Shown: one piece after another, positions 44,170 to 54,810 of the stretch
How the letters are laid out: each line of letters opens with the position of its first letter
Position numbering within the stretch: position 1 is the stretch's first letter
Source: Corallium rubrum
Taxonomy: Eukaryota > Cnidaria > Anthozoa > Scleralcyonacea > Coralliidae
Assembly (NCBI GenBank): GCA_964035015.1
Contig: OZ036015.1
Coordinates: 4,767,826 to 4,831,825 of the forward strand
DNA length: 64,000 nucleotides
Direction of reading: 5' to 3'
Program-made: the position numbers and the translations under genes
The notes under the pieces: generated by a model
What the model saw: the letters and a program-made list of their open reading frames with translations, nothing else
What the model was told of the DNA's origin: nothing
The model's database searches: none

Positions 44170-44557
44170 TAATACAATACAATACAATACAATACAATGC
44201 AATGCAATGCAATGCAATGCAATGCAATGCAATGCAATGCAATGCAATGCAATGCAATGCAATGCAATGCAATGCAATGCAATGCAATGCAATGCAATGC
44301 AATGCAATACCATACCATACCATACCATACCATACCATACCATACCATACGATACGATACGATACGATACGATACGATACGATACGATACAATACAATAC
44401 AATACAATACAATACAATACAATACAATACAATACAATACAATACAATACAATACAATACAATACAATACAATACAATACAATACAATACAATACAATAC
44501 AATACAATACAATACAATACAATACAATACAATACAATACAATACAATACAATACAA
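44170..44557. repeat. Pentanucleotide mosaic array, right part
   Basis: Blocks in phase: AATAC x5, AATGC x22, AATAC x1, CATAC x8, GATAC x8, then AATAC about x33. Each block is internally pure. Long ORFs across it on both strands are artefacts of the 5-bp period. Confidence 0.97.
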
Positions 44558-44753
44558 TAAAAAGACAAGGCACAAATACGTTACAAACAACAAAAGTGTT
44601 AAGTGAGTTAGATAAGGGGCTAGCGAACGGACTCTAAGTCCCAACTAGGCCAACCCCTGCATACACTACTAAAATAAAGAAACTGACATAAAATTAGAGA
44701 TTTGCGAAAATACAGATTCTCAGCAGCAGAAAGGTCTGCCAATACTCCTACAA

Positions 44754-45246
44754 TTAGGACACAGTCTTCCACGTTCCCACTCTATCACTATCAAAGACAG
44801 TTTCTGGCTTAGTAAAATAGAAATTGTACAACTGAGATTTAAAGGAGGAGAAAGTATCTGATTGACGAATTACAAGTGGTAAGTTATTCCAAAGTCGAAC
44901 AATGCGATTAAAAAAAGTCTCTGAACAATGATGTACGAAAACGGCGAATTGGACGAGGATTAAAATTAGAAACAGAGCTTCGGGTGCGGCCACTAGAGAA
45001 ACAAACATAATGGTTTAGCTCGTTGTTGTAGAAACCGTTTATATATTTATACATAAAACACAAGTCACGGCATTCTAGCCAGTAAGAGATAGGAAGTAGA
45101 TTTAGGGAAACAAGGCGAGTCTTATCTAATTTGAAAGATATAAAATACCAAACAAAATATTCAAAAATACTCATTTTATATAGGAATACCCCATAACATG
45201 CAAGGCATACATCATGAGGACATGTCGTCATACATGGACAAATCAA
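44754..45246 (-). mobile_element. LINE 3' fragment (CR1/L2-like reverse transcriptase end)
   Basis: Two overlapping frames encode the C-terminus of a non-LTR reverse transcriptase: LLPISYWLECRDLCFMYKYI, GRTRSS, RRFRTSLFRD, then after a frameshift near 44940 FFNRIVRLWNNLPLVIRQSD and FKSQLYNFY. It is 5' truncated, as usual for LINEs. In its orientation the 3' end is followed by the (GTATT)n array, a plausible origin for that array. Confidence 0.8.
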
Positions 45247-45826
45247 CTCACATTTTGTGTACCATTAATTAGGTGACTACTTCATGTCAGACTGTCAGTT
45301 GCGTGAAGCGTACTAAAATATTATTTAATCGTAATATACTATTAGTTGTACCATACTGATTAAAACGTAAAAGGACTATAAATCCAAAATCGGGTTTTTA
45401 AATAGGAATTACACTACATATCAAATATAATATTATACAACGGGAAAGGGGCGCAGTAACGGCATCCTAAGGGGACGCAAGTGCCATTGGCACAATGGTC
45501 TATAGGGCCAGTCCGACTCTGGGCCACGGTAAAACATGGAATACAAAATAAATGCGTTTGGCAGGTCATATATCGAAGTGAACTACCCTTACCAGGCGAC
45601 CTGCATTCACTGATCATTCCAATTCTCACAATTAAACCAAAGACAAGTTATTCCAAGCAAACGCTGCCGTGTGTAAAGAATGACGACAAGCATTGAAAGC
45701 CACACCCCTTATCCGTTATTGATTTGATCTGTCAAACGTATATAGTTGTCACTGGACAACGTTTGCTTCAAAACTCGAAAACAACTAGTTATTCGCTACA
45801 ACAACAACAACAACAACAACAACAAC
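45247..45826. other. Unique-looking AT-rich spacer ending in (CAA)n
   Basis: No gene or repeat recognised up to 45798; from there a (CAA)n run leads to the insertion site of the next element. Confidence 0.5.
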
Positions 45827-45938
45827 AGTAGATTACCCCGGACGATTGGCGGCGGAAGTGACGTCATGCTTTCATACCGGAAGTGAGCTGCGCGCACAGG
45901 TGTGCGAACAGACTGACGTCACAGGGGTGTGCGCACGT

Positions 45939-45947
45939 TATAAATAA
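45939..45947 (+). promoter_or_regulatory. TATA-like box, left arm
   Basis: TATAAATAA 70-79 bp before ATG 46018, in the block shared with the Polinton promoter at 14302. The mirrored copy is at 47965-47973 before the 47894 start. Confidence 0.55.
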
Positions 45948-46017
45948 TGGGGTTTTTTCGGAATAAAGAACACAATGCTTATAGTTTTCATAGAGATACC
46001 ATTACTACTGCATAAAT

Positions 46018-46466
46018 ATGGATACGAAGATTACGGAATGCCGAACTATAGCCGAACTAACGAGTTTGGAAAACATGTATGTATGTCTTGAGCGAGTATG
46101 AACAGGGTTTAGTGTTTGAGAGGAAAGTGGAATTAATTACTCGTTCGCTCGAGTGGGGAGTCGAAAATGAGCAATTAGGGTTAACAGCGGGCCTTACGGA
46201 TTCCTGGACACCAGAACAAAGACAATAGTTTTTGATGGACTGGCAAACTGATGGGGCGATGCTACAGAACGAATGGGTTAGGGCTCGCTTCAGACTTTAT
46301 GGATTCTTGGACCCCTGAACAACGAGAAAATTTCATGATCGATTGGCAAGACGACGAACCTTTACTACAGACTGGCCGTGGGGAGAAGAGATCAATCGAC
46401 GACGTAGACGATGATGCAAGTACATCTGAACAGGTTAGCGATAATACCTTGCTCATTTGCTCATAA
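46018..46466 (+). pseudogene. Decayed left-arm copy of the 147-aa arm gene
   Basis: It starts MDTKITECRTIAELTSLENM like the intact right-arm copy. A 4-bp duplication (TGTA near 46082) shifts the frame, a stop follows in CAATAG, and the last part is open again (46251-46466, SWTPEQRENFMIDWQDDEP). The right-arm copy is intact. Confidence 0.8.
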
Positions 46467-46624
46467 CTGCTCTGAGCTCTTGCTCATTTGCTCATAACTG
46501 CTCTGAGCACTTGCTCATAACTGCTCACGAGCACTTGCTCATTTGCTCATATGGCCCGATCAGGCCCGTTTTGGCCCTATAAGGCACTATACGGCCCGAT
46601 GGCCCGTTTGCTGACTAGACGTCC

Positions 46625-46740
46625 TAACCTGGGCAAGCCCAGGCTTGGCATGCTCCAGGACTTATTATTGCTTAAAAATGAAACAAGACGCAATACAATT
46701 TTGATAAATTTTTATTTCACATAAGCATTACATCGATTCA
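46625..46740. other. Element centre, 3' side of the zinc-finger gene
   Basis: Short spacer with AATAAA-like signal on the minus strand (TTTTTATTTCAC near 46708). Confidence 0.35.
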
Positions 46741-47160
46741 CTACTGATCATCATCACTATCTGAAAAACGTCCTTGATCTTCTAAAAGCTGTTTCAAAAG
46801 AAACTTTCTTTTGTCAACCGCTGCAGATAAAGCTTCATCAGGATCAAACGAGTCTTCGTTCACAAGTGTCTGCTTCGTTTCCATGATTTTTCCATGCACA
46901 GGATCCTTTTTAAGTGCTTTCATCCAACGTAAATTATCCACGTAAACGTCAGCGAATTCTTTCTGAAGTTCAGGGAGAATTTTTTCAAAGGCCTTCTGCT
47001 TAGCTACACTTTCTTCTTGCCCTTCCATTTGCAACGTTTTTAATAGTTCATCATAATCTGGCCGAACCGTCACTTTTGCATCAACATCAGCCAAATGGTT
47101 GGATAGCTTTACCAAACTTTGTTTCCCACATAAGGGACAATCTTTACGTCTTCGTGGCAT
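46741..47160 (-). CDS. Small C2H2-like zinc-finger protein, 139 aa
   Basis: The N-terminus MPRRRKDCPLCGKQSLVKLS then NHLADVD contains CPLC and a downstream His, a single C2H2-like finger with the second His position replaced (NHLADVD). The middle is helical and charged, and the end is acidic (RFSDSDDDQ). It lies in the unique centre of the element and reads leftward. It may bind the element or host DNA; no homologue is named with certainty. Confidence 0.6.
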   Translation of the reverse strand: MPRRRKDCPLCGKQSLVKLSNHLADVDAKVTVRPDYDELLKTLQMEGQEESVAKQKAFEKILPELQKEFADVYVDNLRWMKALKKDPVHGKIMETKQTLVNEDSFDPDEALSAAVDKRKFLLKQLLEDQGRFSDSDDDQ

Positions 47161-47289
47161 GTTTCGAAATGAAGTTCTCTGATTCGCAAGCGCGTGTAAT
47201 ATAACTCATAAAATGACATTTAGACGTCTAGTCAGCAATCGGGCCATCGGGCCGTATAGTGCCTTATAGGGCCAAAACGGGCCTGATCG

Positions 47290-47470
47290 GGCCATATGAG
47301 CAAATGAGCAAGTGCTCATGAGCAGTTATTAGCAAATGAGCAAGTGCTCATGAGCAGTTATGAGCAAATGGGCAAGTGCTCAGAGCAGTTATGAGCAAAT
47401 GAGCAAGTGCTCAGAGCAGTTATGAGCAAATGAGCAAGTGCTCAGAGCAGTTATGAGCAAATGAGCAAGG
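47290..47470. repeat. TGAGCAAATGAGCAAGTGCT minisatellite in right arm
   Basis: About six units of roughly 31 bp. The left arm has a shorter version (46450-46555), explaining most of the length difference between arms. Confidence 0.8.
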
Positions 47471-47894
47471 TATTATCGCTAACCTGTTCAGATGTACTTG
47501 CACCATCGTCTACGTTGTCGATTGATCTCTTCTCCCCACGGCCAGTCTGTAGTAAAGGTTCGTCGCCTTGCCAATCCATCATGAAATTTTCTCGTTGTTC
47601 AGGGGTCCAAGAATCTATATGGTTTGAAGCGAGCCCTAATCGTTCGTTCTGTAGCAATGCCTCATCATCTTGCCAGTCCATCAAAAACTGTTGTCTTTGT
47701 TCTGGTGTCCAGGAATCCGTAAGGTTCGCTGTTAACCCAAGTTGTTCATTTTCGACTCCCCACTCGAGCGAACGAGTAATTAATTCCACTTTCCTCTCAA
47801 ACACTAAACCCTGTTCGTACTCGCTCAAGACATACATGTTTTCCAAACTCGTTAGTTCGGCTATAGTTCGGCATTCCGTAATCTTCGTATCCAT
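47451..47894 (-). CDS. Arm-encoded acidic protein with SWTPEQR repeats, 147 aa
   Basis: The ORF is intact. It has an N-terminal helical part (TIAELTSLENMYVLSEYEQG) and two tandem repeats of about 35 residues: LTDSWTPEQRQQFLMDWQDD and HIDSWTPEQRENFMMDWQGD, then an acidic tail. It begins about 70 bp inside the CRE-rich terminal repeat and runs into the TGAGCAAATGAGCAAGTGCT minisatellite. Carried in the inverted arm, it should exist in two copies per element. Function unknown. Confidence 0.6.
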   Translation of the reverse strand: MDTKITECRTIAELTSLENMYVLSEYEQGLVFERKVELITRSLEWGVENEQLGLTANLTDSWTPEQRQQFLMDWQDDEALLQNERLGLASNHIDSWTPEQRENFMMDWQGDEPLLQTGRGEKRSIDNVDDGASTSEQVSDNTLLICS

Positions 47895-47977
47895 ATTTAT
47901 GCAGTAGTGATGGTATCTCTATGAAAACTATAAGCATTGTGTTCTTTATTCCGAAAAAACCCCATTATTTATAACGT

Positions 47978-48229
47978 ACGCACACCCCTGTGACGTCACA
48001 GCCTGTGCGCACACCCCTGTGACGTCAGCCTGTGCGCACACCTGTGCGCACACCTGTGACGTCAGCCTGTGCGCACACCTGTGCGCACACCCCTGTGACG
48101 TCAGCCTGTGCGAACACCTGTGCGCACACCCCTGTGGCGTCAGCCTGTGCGCACACCTGTGCGCACACCTCACTTCCGGTATGAAAGCATGACGTCACTT
48201 CCGCCGCCAATCGTCCGGGGTAATCTACT
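47978..48229. promoter_or_regulatory. CRE-rich terminal repeat, right end
   Basis: Tandem CCTGTGACGTCAGCCTGTGC units, with at least five TGACGTCA or near copies, and ACTTCCGG. The left terminal repeat (45827-45935) has fewer units. Confidence 0.7.
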
Positions 48230-48235
48230 AACAAC

Positions 48236-49338
48236 AACTTTATTCGCACGATTAGTGTCCATGAAATGAAGACGATAGAAATATAACTAGGTGACTGGGT
48301 ACCCAAAATAACTATATATATATTGAGCTAATCTAGTTGGGTACCCAATCAGAATAACAATAAAATCTGTTGAATCAGACAGAGCTACCCAGATGTGTAA
48401 GCATCCCCATCTGACCCAACAGAAGACATATAATTGGTACAAGAATAAAGATACTTAATATATAGAATACATGGAAATAATAGAATCGAAAAAAACAGAT
48501 AGATATTAATAGATAGACATTAATTATATAAAAAGATATAACAGAATGTTTATTAAAAGGAAAGTAAATAAACTTAAATAGAACAGTGGTAAATAGAACA
48601 ACTTAGTCACAGTATAAATATAAAATACGTATCCTAATACATGAACAAAAATATTAACAGGTATTACTAATTTACCATATAACATAATATAAGTTCAGTA
48701 CTAAGTACTTAATTAAGCAGATTATACGGACAGTTTGAGAAATTAGCTTCGAAGTTTAAAAACAAGCGAATAAGCGATATTTCGCACTTAACGACTCAAA
48801 CAGAGTGCGCTAGAAAAGGCTGGCTCAGTGCGGGAAAACATCTTCCCTTGCATGTGTAACCGATTACGTTTTGGTTTTGCGAGAATGAGGGAGAAATTAC
48901 TGGGGCCAAATGGTCGGCCAAAATGTCCGTGCAGAGCAATCAGTGGACGGCCATATCCACGTTTTGCGCGGAATATGGCCGGTGGCTGACCGTTATATTG
49001 CACTCTGTCTTGGTCAACACAATAAACATGTTCTGTTTATTATAGAAAAAATAGTCCTATTTCCCCACAAAAGTAGAGCAATATATACTCTAGTGATATT
49101 ATCATGAATAATCGACACATGTCGACATATCCTGTCATATCCGTATTTCAGAACCAGTTATAGAGATATTTATTATCTATATTAAACTATTGAAATAAAC
49201 CATCACCTTCAAAAGAACGTCGACAAGCCCGCCACTAACCCTAAACAATCTTGTTCTAAAAATTAATCTATTTACAGCAAGTCATTTAATAATTATAAGT
49301 AATTTACAGTAAGACGCCAGCCATGTACCGTGGGCACC
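48236..49338. other. AT-rich stretch, nothing recognised
   Basis: GGGTACCCA occurs inverted at 48297 and 48340. No ORF with family features and no clear repeat ends. Confidence 0.4.
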
Positions 49339-49497
49339 GTTCGTTCGTTCGTTCGTTCGTTCGTTCGTTCGTTCGTTCGTTCGTTCGTTCGTTCGTTCGT
49401 TCGTTCGTTCGTTCGTTCGTTCGTTCGTTCGTTCGTTCGTTCGTTCGTTCGTTCGTTCGTTCGTTCGTTCGTTCGTTCGTTCGTTCGTTCGTTCGTT
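49339..49497. repeat. (TTCG)n microsatellite
   Basis: About 40 uninterrupted GTTC units. Confidence 0.98.
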
Positions 49498-49607
49498 CCA
49501 ACTGAAATATTCATATATGAAATCAATAATTTGTAATTTAAAATGAAAAACATCAATTAAAAAAATCGAAAGATAAAAAATGTTTTCGCCAATTTAAATT
49601 TAGATAA

Positions 49608-49733
49608 TTAACTTTCTTCAAAACCACTGTTGGACTCTCCTCCTTCGTCTATTTGTAATTGTTGGTTTTGTTTTGAGATTTCTTTATTTTTCTTGGCCAC
49701 AAAAGCTGGATAATCTGGCATCTTGTAAGCCAT
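49608..49733 (-). CDS. Possible terminal exon of a host gene
   Basis: A consensus acceptor (TTTTGTCAATTTCAG) is followed by 41 codons, MAYKMPDYPAFVAKKNKEIS onward, ending FEES and TAA. The peptide is polar and acidic at the end, like a cytoplasmic tail. Its phase (0) matches the possible donor at 50696. Gene family not recognised. Confidence 0.4.
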   Translation of the reverse strand: MAYKMPDYPAFVAKKNKEISKQNQQLQIDEGGESNSGFEES

Positions 49734-49759
49734 CTGAAATTGACAAAAATTGGCTTAGT

Positions 49760-50640
49760 CACAGATACTGATCACTTCCAACAACTTGCTGTGGCATTGT
49801 TTGTAACAAATCTGTCACAGGTTGTTCCAACAACTTGCTGTGGCACTGTTTGTAACAAGTTGTTGTGATCAACAAGTCTCTCGCAGGTTGTTCCAACAAC
49901 TTGCTGTGTTTCAACAACTTGCTGTGGCATTGTTTGTAACAAGTTGTTGTGATCAACAAGTCAGTCACAGGGACGGTTGTTCCAACAACTTGCTGCAGCA
50001 TTGTTTATAACAAGTTGTTGTGGTCAAGAAGCTTGTCACAGGTTGTTCCAACAACTTGCTGTGGCATTGTTTGTAACAAGTTGTTGTGGTCAACATATCT
50101 GTCACAGGTTGTTCCAACAACTTGCTGTGTTTCAACAACTTGCTGTGTTTCAACAACTTGCTGTGTTTCAACAACTTGCTGTGGCATTGTTTGTAACAAG
50201 TTGTTGTGATCAACAAGTCTGTTACAGGTTCTTCCAACAACTTGCTTTGTTTCAAAAACTTGCTGTGGCATTGTTTGTAACAAGTTGTTGTGATCAACAA
50301 GTCTGTTACAGGTTGTTCCAACAACTTGCTGTGGCATTGTTTGTAACAAGTTGTTGTGGTCAACAGGTCTGTCACAGGGACGGTTGTTCCAACAACTTGC
50401 TGCAGCACTGTTTGTAACAAGTTGTTGTGGTCAACAAGTCTGTCACAGGTTGTTCCAACAACTTGCTGCAGCATTGTTTGTAACACGTTATTGTGGTCAA
50501 CAAGTCTGTCACAGGTTGTTCCAACAACTTGCTGTGGCATTGTTTGTAACAAGTTGTTGTGATCAAGAAGTCTGTCACAGGTTGTTCCAACAACTTGCTC
50601 TAGTATTGCTGGTAACAGTTGACAACAACAAGTTATAGTA
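49760..50640. repeat. Minisatellite, about 66-bp unit
   Basis: TTGTTCCAACAACTTGCTGT and TTTGTAACAAGTTGTTGTG alternate about a dozen times, with short sub-expansions of GTTTCAACAACTTGCT. ORFs across it are repeat artefacts. It would lie in an intron of the minus-strand gene. Confidence 0.92.
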
Positions 50641-50696
50641 ACAATTGTTACAACCTGTTCACAAACGTGCTCATAAACCGGTTGCAAACAGGGTAC

Positions 50697-50839
50697 CTTG
50701 TCTTTAATGGTAAGCCAAACATGGACTAATGTTGAACAGACACTAAAGTTAACGAGAAAGACGGCTGACACCATCACAAAGCCAATTGACCATGCATAAG
50801 AACTTCGCCGAGAGCAATAATATTCAGCATTTTTCATTT
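50697..50839 (-). CDS. Possible internal exon encoding a membrane segment
   Basis: Preceded by a strong acceptor (TTTCTCTTTTGTGTGTAG) and followed by CAAG/GTACCC, a weak donor. The 143-bp exon encodes a peptide with one likely membrane helix (WSIGFVMVSAVFLVNFSVCS). It is the same strand and kind as the exon at 61083-61250, but the phases differ by one base, so another exon must lie between if they belong together. Confidence 0.4.
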
Positions 50840-50890
50840 CTACACACAAAAGAGAAAAAAACCCACTATACATTACCTACATTACTAATT

Positions 50891-52019
50891 AACAAACAAA
50901 CAAACAAACAAACAAACAAACAAACAAACAAACAAACAAACAAACAAACAAACAAACAAACAAACAAACAAACAAACAAACAAACAAACAAACAAACAAA
51001 CAAACAAACAAACAAACAAACAAACAAACAAACAAACAAACAAACAAACAAACAAACAAACAAACAAACAAACAAACAAACAAACAAACAAACAAACAAA
51101 CAAACAAACAAACAAACAAACAAACAAACAAACAAACAAACAAACAAACAAACAAACAAACAAACAAACAAACAAACAAACAAACAAACAAACAAACAAA
51201 CAAACAAACAAACAAACAAACAAACAAACAAACAAACAAACAAACAAACAAACAAACAAACAAACAAACAAACAAACAAACAAACAAACAAACAAACAAA
51301 CAAACAAACAAACAAACAAACAAACAAACAAACAAACAAACAAACAAACAAACAAACAAACAAACAAACAAACAAACAAACAAACAAACAAACAAACAAA
51401 CAAACAAACAAACAAACAAACAAACAAACAAACAAACAAACAAACAAACAAACAAACAAACAAACAAACAAACAAACAAACAAACAAACAAACAAACAAA
51501 CAAACAAACAAACAAACAAACAAACAAACAAACAAACAAACAAACAAACAAACAAACAAACAAACAAACAAACAAACAAACAAACAAACAAACAAACAAA
51601 CAAACAAACAAACAAACAAACAAACAAACAAACAAACAAACAAACAAACAAACAAACAAACAAACAAACAAACAAACAAACAAACAAACAAACAAACAAA
51701 CAAACAAACAAACAAACAAACAAACAAACAAACAAACAAACAAACAAACAAACAAACAAACAAACAAACAAACAAACAAACAAACAAACAAACAAACAAA
51801 CAAACAAACAAACAAACAAACAAACAAACAAACAAACAAACAAACAAACAAACAAACAAACAAACAAACAAACAAACAAACAAACAAACAAACAAACAAA
51901 CAAACAAACAAACAAACAAACAAACAAACAAACAAACAAACAAACAAACAAACAAACAAACAAACAAACAAACAAACAAACAAACAAACAAACAAACAAA
52001 CAAACAAACAAACAAACAA
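50891..52019. repeat. (AAAC)n microsatellite, 1.13 kb
   Basis: About 282 uninterrupted CAAA units. Open frames on both strands (NKQT or LFVC repeats) are artefacts. Confidence 0.99.
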
Positions 52020-53294
52020 TTCGCTCGAGTCGACTTTCCATTGTTAGGATTCAAAGATTTCTAATTAGTCCATAGCATATAAAATAAACGAAAAAGTTGC
52101 TTCGCGCCATCTCGTCGAAAACCATCTTGACGCACCTTGTTGTAAACCTGGCACAGCTATCGCTGCAAGCTTGCAAGTAGTGTCGGGAGAACGATTATCA
52201 GACAAATATCTCATCCAATCAGGAGCTTCGAGAACAATGCAAATAACTGACGTAATAAAGCAATATATACTCATAAACAAACGAATGTATTTCTATAAAA
52301 AAAATTAAAAATTTATATCAGTCATATCTAAACTGTTTTCTCTAGAGGTCCAGTAAGGACGATCCCTCTTTGATCCAGTGTAACTACAAGAGGAAACTAT
52401 ACACTGTTAATTCTAGGGAGTAATTTTAACTCCACCGTAAGAGTTGAAATAAGTCCCTTTTGGGGAGTAAAAAAAATAGAGTATATTTCACTCCCAAACC
52501 AGAGTTAAACCTACTCCACTTCAGTTCATATTTAAACTTTTACTCTACGAAGAGTAAATATTACTCCACTGCAGGGATAAAATATACTCCAGCAAAGGAG
52601 TACAAATATTAGAGTACTTTTTACTCCTTTATTATTACTCCAGGAGTAACTTTAACCCCAATCTTACTACTCTGGGAGTCAATCCAACTCTCATAAAGGA
52701 GTAAAATGTACCCTTGAAAAGGAATAGACATATCGGAGTAATTATTGTATATTTACTCCTTTATTTTCACTCCAAAAAAGGAGTAAACATACCGGAGTAA
52801 GTAATGCATTTCTGGGAGTCAATACAACTCTCATAAAGGAGTAAAATGTACTCTTGAAAAGGAATAGACATATCGGAGTAATTATTGTATATTTACTCCT
52901 TTATTTTCACTCCAAAAAAGGAGTAAACATACCGGAGTAAGTAATGCATTTCTGGGAGTCAATACAACTCTCATAAAGGAGTAAAATGTACTCTTGAAAA
53001 GGAATAGACATATCGGAGTAATTATTGTATATTTACTCCTTTATTTTCACTCCAAAAAAGGAGTAAACATACCGGAGTAAGTAATGCATTTCTGGGAGTC
53101 AATACAACTGTCATAAAGGAGTAAAATGTACTTTCGAAAAGGGATAAACATAACGGAGTAATTAATGTATATTTTCTCCTTAATTTTCACTCAAAAAAGG
53201 ATGTATTTTGTATTTTGCAAGGATGTAAAGGAGGGTGTATTTTTTTTCTAAATTTTTACTCCACAAGTACGTTTAACTTCAACAGAAACAAAGT

Positions 53295-53574
53295 TAATAA
53301 TTGTTAGTTGTTTGCTGTACAAGCTGTGTTAGTTAGTAATACTCAGAAAAACTCTGAGCTCTGGGCGGGAATTCGTTCCTAGAGGACTGGGCACAGTCTA
53401 AGGTATAAGTACCTTAATTAACCTTGCTCCGCTATCTGAGTTCTGGTGGCTCAATGGTTAGAGCGTCTGGCTGGTATACAGAAGGTTGTGGGTTCGATTC
53501 CCGCTCAGAGCTCAGACTTTTTCTGAGTATTACTAACTAACACAGCTTGTACAGCAAACAACTAACAATTATTA
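53295..53574. mobile_element. Hairpin element enclosing a tRNA-like gene
   Basis: Inverted arms of about 67 bp (TAATAATTGTTAGTTGTTTG and inverse, continuing through CTCAGA). The left arm also mirrors part of the tRNA T arm (CTCTGGGCGGGAATTCG). Confidence 0.8.
53440..53511 (+). tRNA. tRNA-Thr(GGT)-like sequence
   Basis: A 72-nt cloverleaf folds: 7-bp acceptor (two G-T pairs), 4-bp D stem GCTC/GAGC, anticodon stem with one mismatch, loop CTGGTAT giving anticodon GGT after T33, and T stem GTGGG/CCCGC with loop TTCGATT. The A box is TGGCTCAATGG and the B box is a perfect GGTTCGATTCC. A T5 Pol III terminator follows at 53518. No CCA. The mismatch and its place inside a hairpin element make a working tRNA uncertain; a tRNA-derived mobile transcript is as likely. 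Confidence 0.65.
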
Positions 53575-54202
53575 CTAACATCAAGCTGCAATTTCTGAAA
53601 CTAAGAAACAAAGTTACTATCTCCACCATCCTGAAAATTTTACTTTAATACACATTGCATCTCACGTTATGTTTGATTGCAACCAACCCCCCTTTTGGTA
53701 TATTTTTGACTCCAAAATGAGAGTAAAATTCTAAATTAGAGTAGTTTTCACCCCCATAAGGAATTAAATTTACTCCAGTTTTGGTATATTTTTTACTCCA
53801 AAATGAGAGTAAAATTAAATCAGAGTATTTTTAACCCCCATAGGAATAAAATTTACTCCACTTTTGGGTTATTTTTTACTCCAAAATGAGAGTGAAGTTT
53901 TAAACTAGAGTATTTTTTACTCCTGCAAAGGTAAATATTACTCCATTAGTGAGGTAGAAAGTACTCTAAAAATGGAGTTAAAATGATGGAGTAAAGTATA
54001 CTCCCAAAACAGAGTCAACTGGTACCTTTTTTTTTTACTCCTTTTTTGGAGTAGTATCAACTCCTTAAAATTAACAGTGTAGAGTATAAACTAAACTAAC
54101 TTTATTTATACTGGATAACTCTATCAGGCATATCTAAACTGTTCTCTCTAGAGGTCAACTAGTACTGAGGACCATCCCTCATTGGCCCAGTGTTACTACC
54201 GA

Positions 54203-54810
54203 CAGGGGCGCCGGAAGCAAGTTAAGGCGGCGGGGGCAGCCATATAAAAAGGGCACTTTTTCTCAGCATTAATTTTTGCACGTGGTAAATAATATTCGCC
54301 AATTTTGCTGTATAGCATAAAATAACCAAAAGCTATTATATAATAAATTGCAATGTATTGAAAAAGTAAATTCAACGACTGAATTGTACACATTGATGCT
54401 ACATTCCTATTTACATTTAAGAAAACATGACATCATAAGTTGTATTATACATGTGCAACCTTCTAATGACCGGTTAATGATGTTAATCAGGTGTCAGCCA
54501 AGGTAAAACATGACATCCCTAACGAAATCACAAAACACCCACCAAGTTAAAAAGGTCTGAGCAGAATTAAGACAGAAGTAACTCAAGGTAAAATTAGTTT
54601 GCTGCCTCCCCGCGGTCTGAAGCAATAAACTAGCTTGTAAGACATTTTCCATGTTAATACAACAGTAATCTAATACGATAATACGAATGGTACTTTCTGT
54701 AGAAAACATTCCTCGTACGAAAAAGGGCAATTGTTGCCCCCGTGCTGCCCCCGCACTGTGAGGGCAGAGGGGCAGCTGCCCCCGCTGCCCCCGTGGCTCC
54801 GGTGCCCCTG
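54203..54810. mobile_element. hAT-like MITE, 608 bp
   Basis: Ends CAGGGGCGCCGGAAGC and inverted CAGGGGCACCGGAGCC; exact duplication ACTACCGA at 54195-54202 and 54811-54818. GGGGGCAGC/GCTGCCCCC words near both ends. Confidence 0.9.

Larger units (their letters stand above)
45827..48229. mobile_element. Polinton-derived satellite element, 2403 bp
   Basis: Begins AGTAGATTACCCCGG and ends in its inverse; exact 6-bp duplication AACAAC at 45821-45826 and 48230-48235, the Polinton duplication length. Outer sequence (CRE-rich repeats, TTATAAATAA box, ACACAATGCTTATAG) matches the right end of the Polinton at 14260-14486. The inverted arms are unusually long (45827-46624 and 47223-48229) and contain a gene; the 598-bp centre has a second gene. 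No integrase, polymerase or capsid gene, so it must depend on a full Polinton for movement. Confidence 0.85.
52402..54079. mobile_element. TA-flanked element made of GGAGTAAA repeats
   Basis: Ends CACTGTTAATT and inverse; TA on both sides (52400-52401, 54080-54081), as in Tc1/mariner-type insertions. The interior is filled with GGAGTAAAAT/ACTCC words and a 140-bp tandem repeat at 52673-53140 (three copies plus a partial). No transposase. Contains the hairpin element at 53295. Confidence 0.75.

Noticed and set aside
44059..44644. Several 110-170 codon ORFs over the pentamer array
   Set aside because: They only translate the 5-bp period; no non-repeat coding part.
49293..49556. ORFs over (TTCG)n
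   Set aside because: Low-complexity translation (FVRS or NERT repeats).
49760..50640. Repeat array as a CRISPR
   Set aside because: Units are contiguous variants of one sequence without unique spacers, in an animal genome.
50786..52075. Very long ORFs on both strands over (AAAC)n
   Set aside because: A 4-bp repeat without stop words is open in all frames; the peptides are NKQT and LFVC repeats.
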